A stretch of DNA of 64,000 bases, taken from Lepraria neglecta (taxonomy: Eukaryota; Ascomycota; Lecanoromycetes; Lecanorales; Stereocaulaceae). The stretch lies in assembly GCA_033220425.1 (NCBI GenBank), contig CM065650.1:1-64000 (forward strand), written 5' to 3'. The translations under genes and the position numbers were made by a program. Below are positions 1 through 8,900 of the stretch, one piece after another (position 1 is the first letter of the stretch; every line of letters begins with the position of its first letter). The notes under the pieces are model-generated. The model saw nothing but the letters and a program-made list of their open reading frames with translations, was not told where the DNA came from and made no database searches.

Positions 1-295
1 TAATCTCAGGTCGCTCAACTAGGTGCCGACTATATCAGCGCCGGTCGCTATAGTCTAGGTAGTAGGTGGCGGTAGAGCTATAGAGGGTCGAAGAAACTGA
101 TTCACTAATATAGAAAGGGCTTAAAGGATTTAGTAAGAAGACGGAGAGTATTAAGAAGAAGAGAATAGATTTGAAAAGAAGCTTATATCGAGGTAACCGC
201 GGGGCGGGTATATATTATACAAAAATCCTGTAGTACTACCTAACTCCGGCTATTCTAATTTTCAGGATAAAAACTAAATAGCTCCTTAATAAATC
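1..295. other. TA-rich sequence without a gene
   Basis: I see no coding region here. The sequence is rich in TA steps and stops in all frames, like the decayed DNA in the right part of the window. It leads directly into the 172-bp tandem array. Confidence 0.5.
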
Positions 296-1082
296 AAGTA
301 GGATTGAAGTTGATAGCTAGCTGATTCTGCTTTGAACCTTTGCCTTGATATATTAGGTAAAGGGTAGACCCGGTAATGGTTTGCCGGCCACCTCTGGCAC
401 CGTCTAATCGAGGCTATTCTGATTCCGTCCTCGGATTGAAAAACGGACCACTCCCTGGCGAGATAGAGAGGGATCTAAGTTGATAGCCAGTTCCGAATCC
501 GCTGAGGACCTCTACCTTAATAGTATAGGTAAAGGGTAACCCTGGCAGTAGTTTACCGGCCACTTCTAGCACTATCTGATTAAGGCTATTCTGATTCTGT
601 CCTCGGATTGAAACACGGACCACTCCTTGGCTAGATAGAGAGGGATCTAAGTTAATAGCTAGTGCAGAATCCGCTAAGGACCTTTACCTGGATATCCTAG
701 ATAAAGGGTGGCCCTGGCAGTAGTTTACCGGCCACTTCTAGCACTATCTGATTAAGGCTATTCTGATTCCGTCCTCGGATTGAAAAACGGACTACTCCTT
801 GGCTAGATAGAGAGGGATCTAAGTTAATAGCCAGTGTAGCATCCGCTGAGGACCATTACCTATATATCCTAGATAAAGGGTGACCCCGGCAATAGTTTGC
901 CGGCCACCTCTAGCACTGGCTAATCGAGGCTATTCTGATTCCGTCCTCGGATTGAAAAACGGACCACTCCTTAGCGAGATAGAGAGGGATCTAAGTTAAT
1001 AGCCAGTGTAGAATCCGCTGAGGACCTTTACCTGGATATCCTAGGTAAAGGGTGGCCCCGGCAATAGTTTGCCGGCCACCTG
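296..1082. repeat. 172-bp tandem repeat array (about 4.5 units)
   Basis: The anchor CTGATTC(C/T)GTCCTCGG recurs at 419, 591, 763 and 935, an exact spacing of 172 bp. Each unit also carries TTTGCCGGCCAC or TTTACCGGCCAC and a block reading AGAGAGGGATCTAAGTT. A degenerate partial unit starts near 296, and the last unit breaks off after GCCGGCCACCTGGA. Units differ mainly by C/T and G/A changes. The array is not coding. The constant unit length points to unequal exchange within an array rather than dispersed insertions. Confidence 0.9.
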
Positions 1083-1578
1083 GATCGCTTCAGTACTTGA
1101 TGATTGCTCTATGGTATCGATCGATATTCGATAGATGTTGGATGAATGTTGGATGAATCAAGCGGAATCCGGCCCGGTATGGGGGGGGGCCACCTCGACT
1201 CGATACGTTTGCACGTACTCCTCAACGATACCCTAAAGGCCGAATCTTCTCCAACTCAGCGACTGGATAGGTTCGATCCCATCCTGGCCAGCCTTGAAGT
1301 TTGAGCCGGATCCGACTACAAAAGGGAATTCCAGTGAACGGGTCGAAATGAATTCCAGGGAACCCCCCGTGCTGGAAAATCCGCGGGCCGCGGTAAAAAT
1401 GCAGCCCTAGGAAATAATTCCAGTGAACCAAGACTGGAATTTCTGATGGGAGACAGAGAGCGACGATTTGCAAGAAATGTATGTCGTGCCTTAAGAAACT
1501 CAATTGCTTTGCGAATGCATAGCTCACGAAGACCCAGCCACGAGGCTGATTGTAGAGAGCCTCTTTCGTTCCATTGAT
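1083..1578. other. Upstream region of the NACHT-TPR gene
   Basis: No recognisable gene. The stretch holds a short poly-G run (about 1181-1189) and a GGTTCGATCCC box near 1268 without a cloverleaf. The open frame of the downstream NLR gene extends back to about 1495 without an ATG, so a further 5' exon could lie here. Confidence 0.4.
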
Positions 1579-4308
1579 ATGCATTTTCAGGAGAGAATAC
1601 AGCAATTGTCTCGGGCACACGAGGTCTTTAAAGAAGAAACCACATTGGCTCATCGGCAGCACATGCACGATCATGCGGAAGAGAAAAGGGTTAGCAGAGC
1701 CTCACTTGAGCAGCTGGCTTTGAAGACTGAAAGATCCCTAAGAGTCGAATCTGAAGGTAAACGTGATATACATTCCATCATTCGCATGGGCAAGCAGCGA
1801 TCGACAGGCGCTGACCTAGTAATCCCAGATCTAGTAGCAAGGAGATCCATCATTCAGTGGCTTGATCTAGGTGATATGACGGGTGAATTTCGCAGAGCCT
1901 TAAAGAAGCGTGCTCCTCATACAGCTCTTTGGATTCTTGAAAATGATGCCTTTCAACGCTGGATGAGCAGCTCAAAGGACCACTCCCAAAGTTCCGGGCG
2001 ACTTTGGATCCATGGGCTTCCGGGTACAGGCAAGACCGTAATGTCATCTACGGTCATAGAGCACTTACAGGGTAGAATAGACTACGAGGCGATGGAAACC
2101 CGTCGAGTTGCGTACTTTTATTGTGGCTCCCAGGACCAGGCTCACCGAACCGCTTTCAATATCTGCGCGAGCACATTAGCGCAGTTAGTACCGCATCTCG
2201 ATAAAGTTCCAAGCCATCTCTTTGATGTGTATCAGGTCGCAATGCGTCACGGACGATCTAAGGTTAGCGAAGATGACGAGATATTTGACGCCTTCAAGCA
2301 CCTGGTCGCGACTTTCCCGTCGACGTTCTTGGTCATCGACGCCCTGGATGAATGTAGTGAGGCGTCGGACATTCTTTCATGGTTAGGAAACATCCTTCAG
2401 TCCGTGCACTCATTTCACGTCGTGGTATTATCAAGGGATACATCGCTAATTCGCGAATTACTCGGAACTCACACCAGCGTACGAGTCGCCGCGGCAAGCT
2501 TGAACGATGACATAAAAACCTACCTTGCCTCAGCAATTGACTGTTTGCCGTGCGAGGAAGAAAACTTGAGAGAATTTGTCTTGAGCACGTTGTCAAAAAG
2601 ATCCGAAGGAATGTTCTTGCTCGCAAATTTAAGTATAGCTGCCTTACAGAGTGCGACTAGTCAAAAAGACATGCTGGTAGTCCTGGATACAATTCCAGCT
2701 GGACTAACCCAGATATATACGCTCATCCTAAAAAGACTTGCCGCTGAATCAGAAGCACGGCGATGCTTAGCGAGCAAGGTTCTGCGCTTGGTCTGCTTCA
2801 GTAAACAAATGATGACCTGGCCTGAATTGCGCCGTGCCCTATCTTGGAATGAGGCCGAGCAAAGTTTTGAACGGGACAATGAGCCATTCAAGAAGACTGT
2901 GTCCGAGCTATGCTTCCCACTTGTCGAGTATCAGAGCGATAATGACACATTCCGTCTCGCTCATCTAACTGTACAAGAATTCCTCTGCAGAGGTGTCCCT
3001 GAACCAACATCGTCACAAGGTCTTGCTCCCCTTTTTGTGAAAGAGGCTGATGCGCAAATAGAACTTGCAGCTATCACGCTGGCTTCCGTAGCAGACCCCC
3101 AAGTATCGCGTCGATGTGATGTTGACTTGGAGACGAGTCCTCTGTTAGCTTATGCCACCAAAAATTGGTGCTACCACTTCTGCCAATCACCATGGGATGA
3201 AAAGCTTGGTAACAGATTTCTTGAGTTCGTGGCATGTTCAGAGAGACGTTACACCTGGATACTCAGATGGTTGGTCCTGGAAGAGAGAGCCTTTGCGTTG
3301 CAACAGGTTGTCAAAATCCAGAGGCTCGTGCAACAACGCTTGACTAAGTGCGGTCGAGAGCACGTATCTGGAATTGTTCTTCTCAAGGACACCCAACGAG
3401 CGCTGTTCCATCTCGATAAGATTCTCGTAAACACTCCGTCCCCCTCGTCTCTTAGGAACGGTATTCGAAGGAGCATTTCGAATTTTGAAAGGCTCATGTG
3501 CGTGAGGGACCTTGCGAGAGAGTATAAATTAGCGGGTGGCGTGGAAGAAGGGGTAAAGATGTTTGAGTCCGCCTTGAGAGAGGCAGATACACTTGGTGAG
3601 GACGTTACACCTGGTTCTTGTTGGCTGCTGAACAGTCTGGGAATACTCTACGATCAACAGGGGAGAACAGAGGCTTCAAGAATGACGCAATTACGAGCCT
3701 TGAAAATCCAAGAGACGTGGCTTCCCGAAAACAGTCTTGACATCGCCCTTACAAGAAACGAGCTGGGTCGAATTGCAAGACATTTAGGACGCTTCGACGA
3801 CGCTGAGTCATTGCATAGGAATGCGCTTGCCACACTGGGAAGATCATCACTGGCTGGTGACTTACAGGTCGTCTGGACTAAAAATGCACTTGCGCGAGCA
3901 GTACTCAAGCAAAACCGGCCCGACGAAGCACTGGTTCTACACCAGCAAGCTCTTGCGACTGAGCGAGATAGACTAGGCAACGATCATCCACATACTTTGT
4001 GGACACTGTCAGACATAGCCCGCTGTTACCAGGCTCAGGGGAATCTTAAATCCGCCATCGCTTTCCAATGTGACTTGGTGGAACGAAGTCAGCGAACTTT
4101 GGGGCCCGATTGTCTAGATACTCTATGGGCCAAAAACAGCTTGGGAAGATTTTACGAGCTTCATGTTGAATTGGAAAAGGCACATGGCCTCCATGATGAT
4201 GCTCTCAGAGGACAGACGGTGCAACTGGGATCTGGCCATCCACACACTGTGTGGAGTCGGCAAGCGCTGGCCGGGCTAGACAAGCGAATTAAGAACCGGG
4301 ACGACTGA
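1579..4308 (+). CDS. NACHT-TPR STAND protein (fungal NLR-like)
   Basis: Intact single-exon frame, 909 residues from the first in-frame ATG. Fungal STAND proteins of this type are thought to act as signalling NTPases in heterokaryon incompatibility or non-self recognition. Visible parts: an N-terminal helical, charged region of about 110 residues; then the usual lead-in to NACHT (ALWILENDAFQRW); Walker A GLPGTGKT (nt 2014-2037); Walker B FLVIDALDE (nt 2326-2352); a winged-helix/linker section with the AHLTVQEFLC motif; and from about nt 3520 to the end roughly five TPR units of about 42 residues, kinesin-light-chain type (for example HPHTLWTLSDIARCY). The frame is open upstream to about 1495, so the N-terminus may be longer or joined by an intron. 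Base composition is normal, unlike the NLR relic at 42.5-50.8 kb. Confidence 0.9.
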   Translation: MHFQERIQQLSRAHEVFKEETTLAHRQHMHDHAEEKRVSRASLEQLALKTERSLRVESEGKRDIHSIIRMGKQRSTGADLVIPDLVARRSIIQWLDLGDMTGEFRRALKKRAPHTALWILENDAFQRWMSSSKDHSQSSGRLWIHGLPGTGKTVMSSTVIEHLQGRIDYEAMETRRVAYFYCGSQDQAHRTAFNICASTLAQLVPHLDKVPSHLFDVYQVAMRHGRSKVSEDDEIFDAFKHLVATFPSTFLVIDALDECSEASDILSWLGNILQSVHSFHVVVLSRDTSLIRELLGTHTSVRVAAASLNDDIKTYLASAIDCLPCEEENLREFVLSTLSKRSEGMFLLANLSIAALQSATSQKDMLVVLDTIPAGLTQIYTLILKRLAAESEARRCLASKVLRLVCFSKQMMTWPELRRALSWNEAEQSFERDNEPFKKTVSELCFPLVEYQSDNDTFRLAHLTVQEFLCRGVPEPTSSQGLAPLFVKEADAQIELAAITLASVADPQVSRRCDVDLETSPLLAYATKNWCYHFCQSPWDEKLGNRFLEFVACSERRYTWILRWLVLEERAFALQQVVKIQRLVQQRLTKCGREHVSGIVLLKDTQRALFHLDKILVNTPSPSSLRNGIRRSISNFERLMCVRDLAREYKLAGGVEEGVKMFESALREADTLGEDVTPGSCWLLNSLGILYDQQGRTEASRMTQLRALKIQETWLPENSLDIALTRNELGRIARHLGRFDDAESLHRNALATLGRSSLAGDLQVVWTKNALARAVLKQNRPDEALVLHQQALATERDRLGNDHPHTLWTLSDIARCYQAQGNLKSAIAFQCDLVERSQRTLGPDCLDTLWAKNSLGRFYELHVELEKAHGLHDDALRGQTVQLGSGHPHTVWSRQALAGLDKRIKNRDD

Positions 4309-4705
4309 CGAGACCTCTTCTAATCAAAGCCGAAGGGTACGAGAGTCTTTAGCTGTGTTTTCCTGATCTTTGTCACACCACCTCATGGAGGGTTTTGGAA
4401 GACGCGTTAATGGATGCTGGAGTCGAGATAGACCTCGACGACATACCTGGTAGGTAGGCGGGTCCCTGGTTTGCATGCTTAACATTTACTGTATCGCCAT
4501 ATTCACAACAGATCTTTTTCACTCCTAACGTTCTGAACAACACCTGACATGCACTTCAACTAGAGCACACACACAAGCTTATACCTGCACATGCTCGCCC
4601 ATTTGCCTGTTTATATTGGATGTGCTGAGTCTGGGTAGACAGACGTTATCTTGTCTTTCCGCTTGTCATACCTCTATCAACCTCACATGCTTCGTCGTCT
4701 CGTTC
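4309..4705. other. Intergenic region between convergent genes
   Basis: About 400 bp between the 3' ends of the NLR gene and the pantothenate synthetase gene. It presumably holds both 3' untranslated regions. No other feature seen. Confidence 0.5.
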
Positions 4706-5722
4706 TCACAAGACAAGGCTATCAATCAGTCGAACAGACACTCTATCAGAAACCCAATCATGAGGCTGGGTACTATTTGAACGAGCCATCCCCTCAAAGG
4801 GCAACATCTGCATCGCTCCGCTCAGCAGCGCTCCCCTTGTAACATTCACCTCCTCTACATTCTCGAGTGTCTGACGATCACTGAGTCCAAAATATATTAC
4901 TTCAAAAGTGACATGATCGCTCGGATCTCTCGAACTTTGTCTCTCTCGTTCTCGCAAGATTTCCCCTCTGCAAGCTTCCAAAATGGCTTCTCTTCGACAC
5001 TGACCATCCTGATAAGTTGTAATACCGGCCTTCAAAGCCCGATGCAATACCGCCGCAACTGCCCTCCTTTCGAGACCCAGAAACGCATTTCGGCTGCTGA
5101 CTGCCAGACCATCAGCCTCCCTGATCGTCGGTGCCACTACCACCTCCAAGCCCAACAGGAACTCCTCAACCAGCCTCTTGATGACGACGGTCTGTTGATA
5201 ATCTTTCTCTCCGAACACAGCGAGCTGCGGCCTCACCATGTTGAACAGTTTAAGGCACACGGTCCCCACGCCCAAGAAATGCGTAGGGTGGTCCTCGCCC
5301 TCCAAGACCCCAGTCAGCTCCGGAGAAATGACCACATGGCTGCAAAACCGCTGGCGAAGGTCCGTGCCGTGAGGATACAGCTCCTGGTCGGTGGGAGCGA
5401 AAACGGCTAAGACGGTGTATTCATGGCCCTGTCGCTCTCGACACAGCTCCCCTTTCAGGTGTTGAAGTCTTTGGACGTCGTGGTCCAGGTTGACGGGGTA
5501 TGCACCTTGCTCCTCGACGGAAGTCAGTTGGGTCGGGTTCACGTACACCGAGACGACGACAGAGAGTGCTCGACGGGCGGCAAGACGGATGAGAGACATG
5601 TGGCCTCGGTGAAGCATGCCCATGGTCGGGACAAGCGCGACGGGCTCTGGCAGTGTGGAACGGAATTGGCGCATAGCGGAGACCGTGTGCAGAACGGGCA
5701 GCGAGTTTTCCGGTGTGGACAT
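4706..5722 (-). CDS. PAN6: Pantothenate synthetase (pantoate--beta-alanine ligase)
   Basis: Intact single-exon gene, 338 residues, close to the usual size of fungal PAN6/bacterial PanC. The family joins D-pantoate and beta-alanine through a pantoyl-adenylate, the last step to pantothenate on the way to CoA. The class I adenylylating signatures are in order: PTMGMLHRGH (residues 32-41, HIGH-like), NPTQ (62-65), LEGEDHPTHFLGV (140-152), FGEKDYQQ (170-177) and READGLAVSSRN (201-212, the KMSKS-like loop). The C-terminus VRLIDSLVL resembles the end of bacterial PanC. Some positions differ from what I recall as consensus (HRGH for HEGH, HPTHFLGV for RPGHFRGV), so it could be a paralogue using another beta-amino acid. 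Housekeeping function is the default reading. Confidence 0.9.
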   Translation of the reverse strand: MSTPENSLPVLHTVSAMRQFRSTLPEPVALVPTMGMLHRGHMSLIRLAARRALSVVVSVYVNPTQLTSVEEQGAYPVNLDHDVQRLQHLKGELCRERQGHEYTVLAVFAPTDQELYPHGTDLRQRFCSHVVISPELTGVLEGEDHPTHFLGVGTVCLKLFNMVRPQLAVFGEKDYQQTVVIKRLVEEFLLGLEVVVAPTIREADGLAVSSRNAFLGLERRAVAAVLHRALKAGITTYQDGQCRREAILEACRGEILRERERQSSRDPSDHVTFEVIYFGLSDRQTLENVEEVNVTRGALLSGAMQMLPFEGMARSNSTQPHDWVSDRVSVRLIDSLVL

Positions 5723-6415
5723 TTTCTTGTGGCGATTGTGGCAGAGTCGATCGCGGGATTGAGCTTGCTTGCCAAGGACTGTCTACCTAGCTTATGAGGC
5801 CAAAGCAGTGAGGAACCTTGGAAAATGTCAGTCAAATTTGAATTAGAAAGGACCATCTCTTGCGGGTGACTAAGCTTCGCTTGCGGCCGTGTAAGGATTG
5901 TAAGGCAGATCCTAAGATTTCTTGATTATCCATTGGTTGCCCTGACTCTGAGGTGGAGAGCGTCAAGGTACACTTAGGCACCCATACATTCTCTCCTACC
6001 TCAGAAGGGAGAACAAGCACGCCGATCGAAGTCTCTATATACGACTCATCCGAGTGGGTCAGGAAATGATGCATGTTCGGCGCAGTACGAGAACTGCGTG
6101 CCCCAGGTAAGTAAGCACTTGAGGGTCTCTTTCACAGCAGCCATAATAGAGGCAACGAAGTTGGTGCAAGATCTCTCTGGTCACGCCAGGCGCCCAAGCG
6201 AGCCCCCTAAAATTTGTCTTGGCGAGGCTACGCTTGCCCAGACTGCCCTGGGGTCCGGTGGGGGGGGGGCTCATACCTGTAAAATGGGTCAGGGAAACGA
6301 GAAATTCTTGCACTGATGACTTACGCCGCAAGTAGGAGATCAAGACTCCGCCGCAAGGCGCATTCGTGCCAATCTGCATTCGCCGTCAAACCCGTGAGCG
6401 GGATAGAGCTTCCAT
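5723..6415. other. Intergenic region
   Basis: About 690 bp with no gene I can support. A poly-G run lies near 6258-6268. Short open frames on both strands show no family likeness. The helicase part of the NFX1 gene that should precede the next feature is not present. Confidence 0.4.
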
Positions 6416-8330
6416 GTGGATATATTCAGGATGATATCCTCTGCTTCCCAAAGCCTGGAACCGGGAAATATCACGTGCTCGGTTGATGTTGAGAAGATTG
6501 TGCCAATGTGTGGTCACAGAGTTCCCGTTCCTTGTTTCCGAGACGTGACATCCACAGACTTCAGCTGTCCAGCCCCTTGCGGAGCTGTGCTGAAATGTGG
6601 CCACCGATGTAGCGGAACATGCGGTCAGTGTCGCCGTGTGAGAGACTCGGAGAAGGGGACGGCAGAACATATCCTTTGCACCAGGCTATGCGGACGGCCG
6701 CATAACACTTGCAGTCACACTTGTGTGCAGGTTTGTCATAATGGAACAGAGTGTGGCGTTTGCAGGCTTTCTTGTGAGGTATGGCCCCTCGACCATTCGC
6801 TCGAGATAATGTATCTAGAGGAATGTACATTTCATGACATTCACGTGCTGATTCACATACAGGTTCGCTGCAAGCACTCGCACTGCAGCAAAACCTACCA
6901 CGAGCCTTGCACTCCCTGCATACATGACTGCGCCTGGCAGTGCGAGCATCAGGGTCGATGCAGCATGCCCTGTTCTGCGCCCTGTAATCGCCTGCCTTGT
7001 TCTCGCCGATGTTCCCTCGCTCTTGATTGCGGCCACCAGTACCCCAGCCTCTGTGGTGAGGACTGCCCCACTGGCTTCTATCAGATATACTGCTCCGACG
7101 GCAGAAAGGACCGACGCGTAGACATACTGGAATTTAAATCATACAGCGAAATTAACCTTGATGAAACCCCAATCGTTATCCTAAGCTGTGGGCATTCCTT
7201 CACAGCCGAGACACTTGACGGGCACATACAGATGAGTGAGGTCTATAAACACCTCCCCGCAACTGGCGAGTACACAGGTCTGCGCGAAAATATAGAATCA
7301 CTGGCCCCAGCGCCACCTCGGTGTCCCGATTACAAGCGAACGGTTCGCCAATTCGCGACACAGCGCTATAATCGCGCCATCAATCGTGCCGTCATTGATT
7401 AGATATCGAAGCGTTTTATTGTGAGTGGGAGTGAAAGAATTCGGAACCTTGACGCGGATATTGACGAGATAGAGGAAGGCCTTCAGAAGGCGAGGCAACA
7501 GGTTATGACTCCTGAACAAGGTCAGAGCACCCGAGGCCTCCGTCCTTTCCTCGTCAGGCTTCGAGAGATGGAAAAAAGGGCTCGCAAGATATGTACGTGC
7601 ATAGAAGCTTTCTCGGAACAAGTTGCAGATCACTGCCAGCCAGCGCGCAAACTGCATGACGCAACCATCAACGCCATGCAAAGCGCAGAAGCTTTCAATG
7701 TGACGATAATGCAGCTGTCGATAAACAACAAGCCCCGGGCGCTGCATGTCAAAGCCTTATTTGTGTTTTTGGCGCACCGTCTCAGTCTGGTCCGCGAGAT
7801 GAGCTCCGCCACCGTGGACCTCCCCTCTGAATTAGTAGTGTTCGATGTGTAACTCGCGAATGACTTCTTTACCACCTGCGATAGCTTTATTGCTGAGTGT
7901 GGTATCGAAAAACTACCCAAACTAGATGTTGAAGCTCGACTCTTCTACAGTCGCGCTGTAAGGCTGTACAATATTTCTACGTTTGGGAGAGAGGATGGCG
8001 AAACGAGAGGGGTCGATTATGTCAACACAGCAAGAACTCATATTAAGGGTGCCATCGAATTATGTAGGCAAGCCTTCCATAACGTCGATGAACTCCGCAA
8101 TGTAGCAGAGGAGATGGAGCGGGCTTTAGGAAAAGAATGGTACGAGCCCGTCAGCGCGCAGGAGCTCGAAGCGGTGAAGAGCGCGATGGTTCGAATATCA
8201 CGCATTGAAGTCCTTTGTACACCAACCATTGCGGTCATCCAGGCCCACGTCTGGGTATCTTTCACGGAAGGCAGCAAAGTGCACTGCACTCATAGAGGGC
8301 TCGCCAAGCCAAGCCGAGGTACACGTTGTA
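6416..8330 (+). pseudogene. NFX1-type zinc-finger helicase, decayed 3' fragment
   Basis: The translation carries repeated NF-X1 zinc fingers (CGHRCSGTCGQCR, CEHQGRCSMPCSAPC, CSRRCSLALDCGHQYPSLCGEDCP) and then the C-terminal region of fungal NF-X1 finger/helicase proteins (RAINRAVID..SKRFIVSG; later EWYEPVSAQELEAVKSAMV). In complete family members of well over 1000 residues a superfamily 1 helicase precedes the fingers; here it is absent. The frame is interrupted by TAG at 7400-7402 and TAA at 7850-7852, while conserved sequence continues in the same frame on both sides. After about 8190 the final zinc-binding tail is unrecognisable or shifted. The family is linked to RNA silencing and heterochromatin in other eukaryotes. 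This copy cannot make a full protein. Confidence 0.75.
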
Positions 8331-8403
8331 GGCAGAACTTGTATTGTTCTAAGGTGTAATCTTTTACCGGAGCTACATGGTGTAGTGGTATCTGACACTA
8401 CCC

Positions 8404-8560
8404 TTGTTCCAGGCCAACATCGTCATCCACTTTTGGCTCATCCAGTCTTGGCTTCAGCTCCACTTTTGGCTCCTCGTCCGCTTCTGGCTCTCCATCCACT
8501 TCTGGCTCGCAAGGAACGCTTCACTTCTGGCGTCCCTTCCCAATCTTAGCTTACTGTCTA
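8404..8560. repeat. Degenerate 12-bp repeat (CACTTCTGGCTC type)
   Basis: A run of imperfect units such as CACTTTTGGCTC, CACTTCTGGCTC and CGCTTCTGGCTC, spaced by about 12-21 bp. On the minus strand one frame reads as an acidic Glu-Pro-rich repeat (EPEVDGEPEADEEPKVE). It could be a remnant of a coding minisatellite, but no gene continues on either side. Confidence 0.6.
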
Positions 8561-8900
8561 ATTTGGGCTCGCCCAGCCTTGCCACAGTCCCAATCGACTT
8601 TCTATGTCGAGCATCGAAATCGATTATGTTGGACTTGCGATGTTTGGTTGCAACGATTGATGATGGAGAAGGGTCTACGATATCTCCCTACAACCTCACT
8701 GCGCCAGGCTATTCAGTGTCTTCGAAAAAGCCTTCGTGCTGTTGGTCCGTTCAGGTCGAACGTCTGCGTTGCCTAATAGCTGATATCGAATGAGAATTTT
8801 CAATTATCAAAATGGCGAAAACAGACCTCAAGAGAGCTAGCAATTTATTTGGTGGCTAGGCCAAGAGGAGAGAATTTTCCAATAGACGGTGCCATTCTAG

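Noticed and set aside
296-1082. CRISPR array
   Set aside because: The repeats are 172 bp long, contiguous and without unique spacers, in a fungal genome.
1262-1290. tRNA-like B box (GGTTCGATCCC)
   Set aside because: The box matches the T-arm consensus, but no A box, acceptor stem or cloverleaf can be folded on either strand.
1222-1674. Long minus-strand open frame overlapping the NLR start
   Set aside because: Shadow of the NLR gene and its upstream region; composition and content show no family likeness.
4913-5797. Plus-strand open frames across the pantothenate synthetase gene
   Set aside because: Antisense shadows of a clearly conserved gene.
8404-8793. Plus-strand frame rich in FWL repeats
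   Set aside because: It comes from the 12-bp degenerate repeat; no start context or domain supports a protein.
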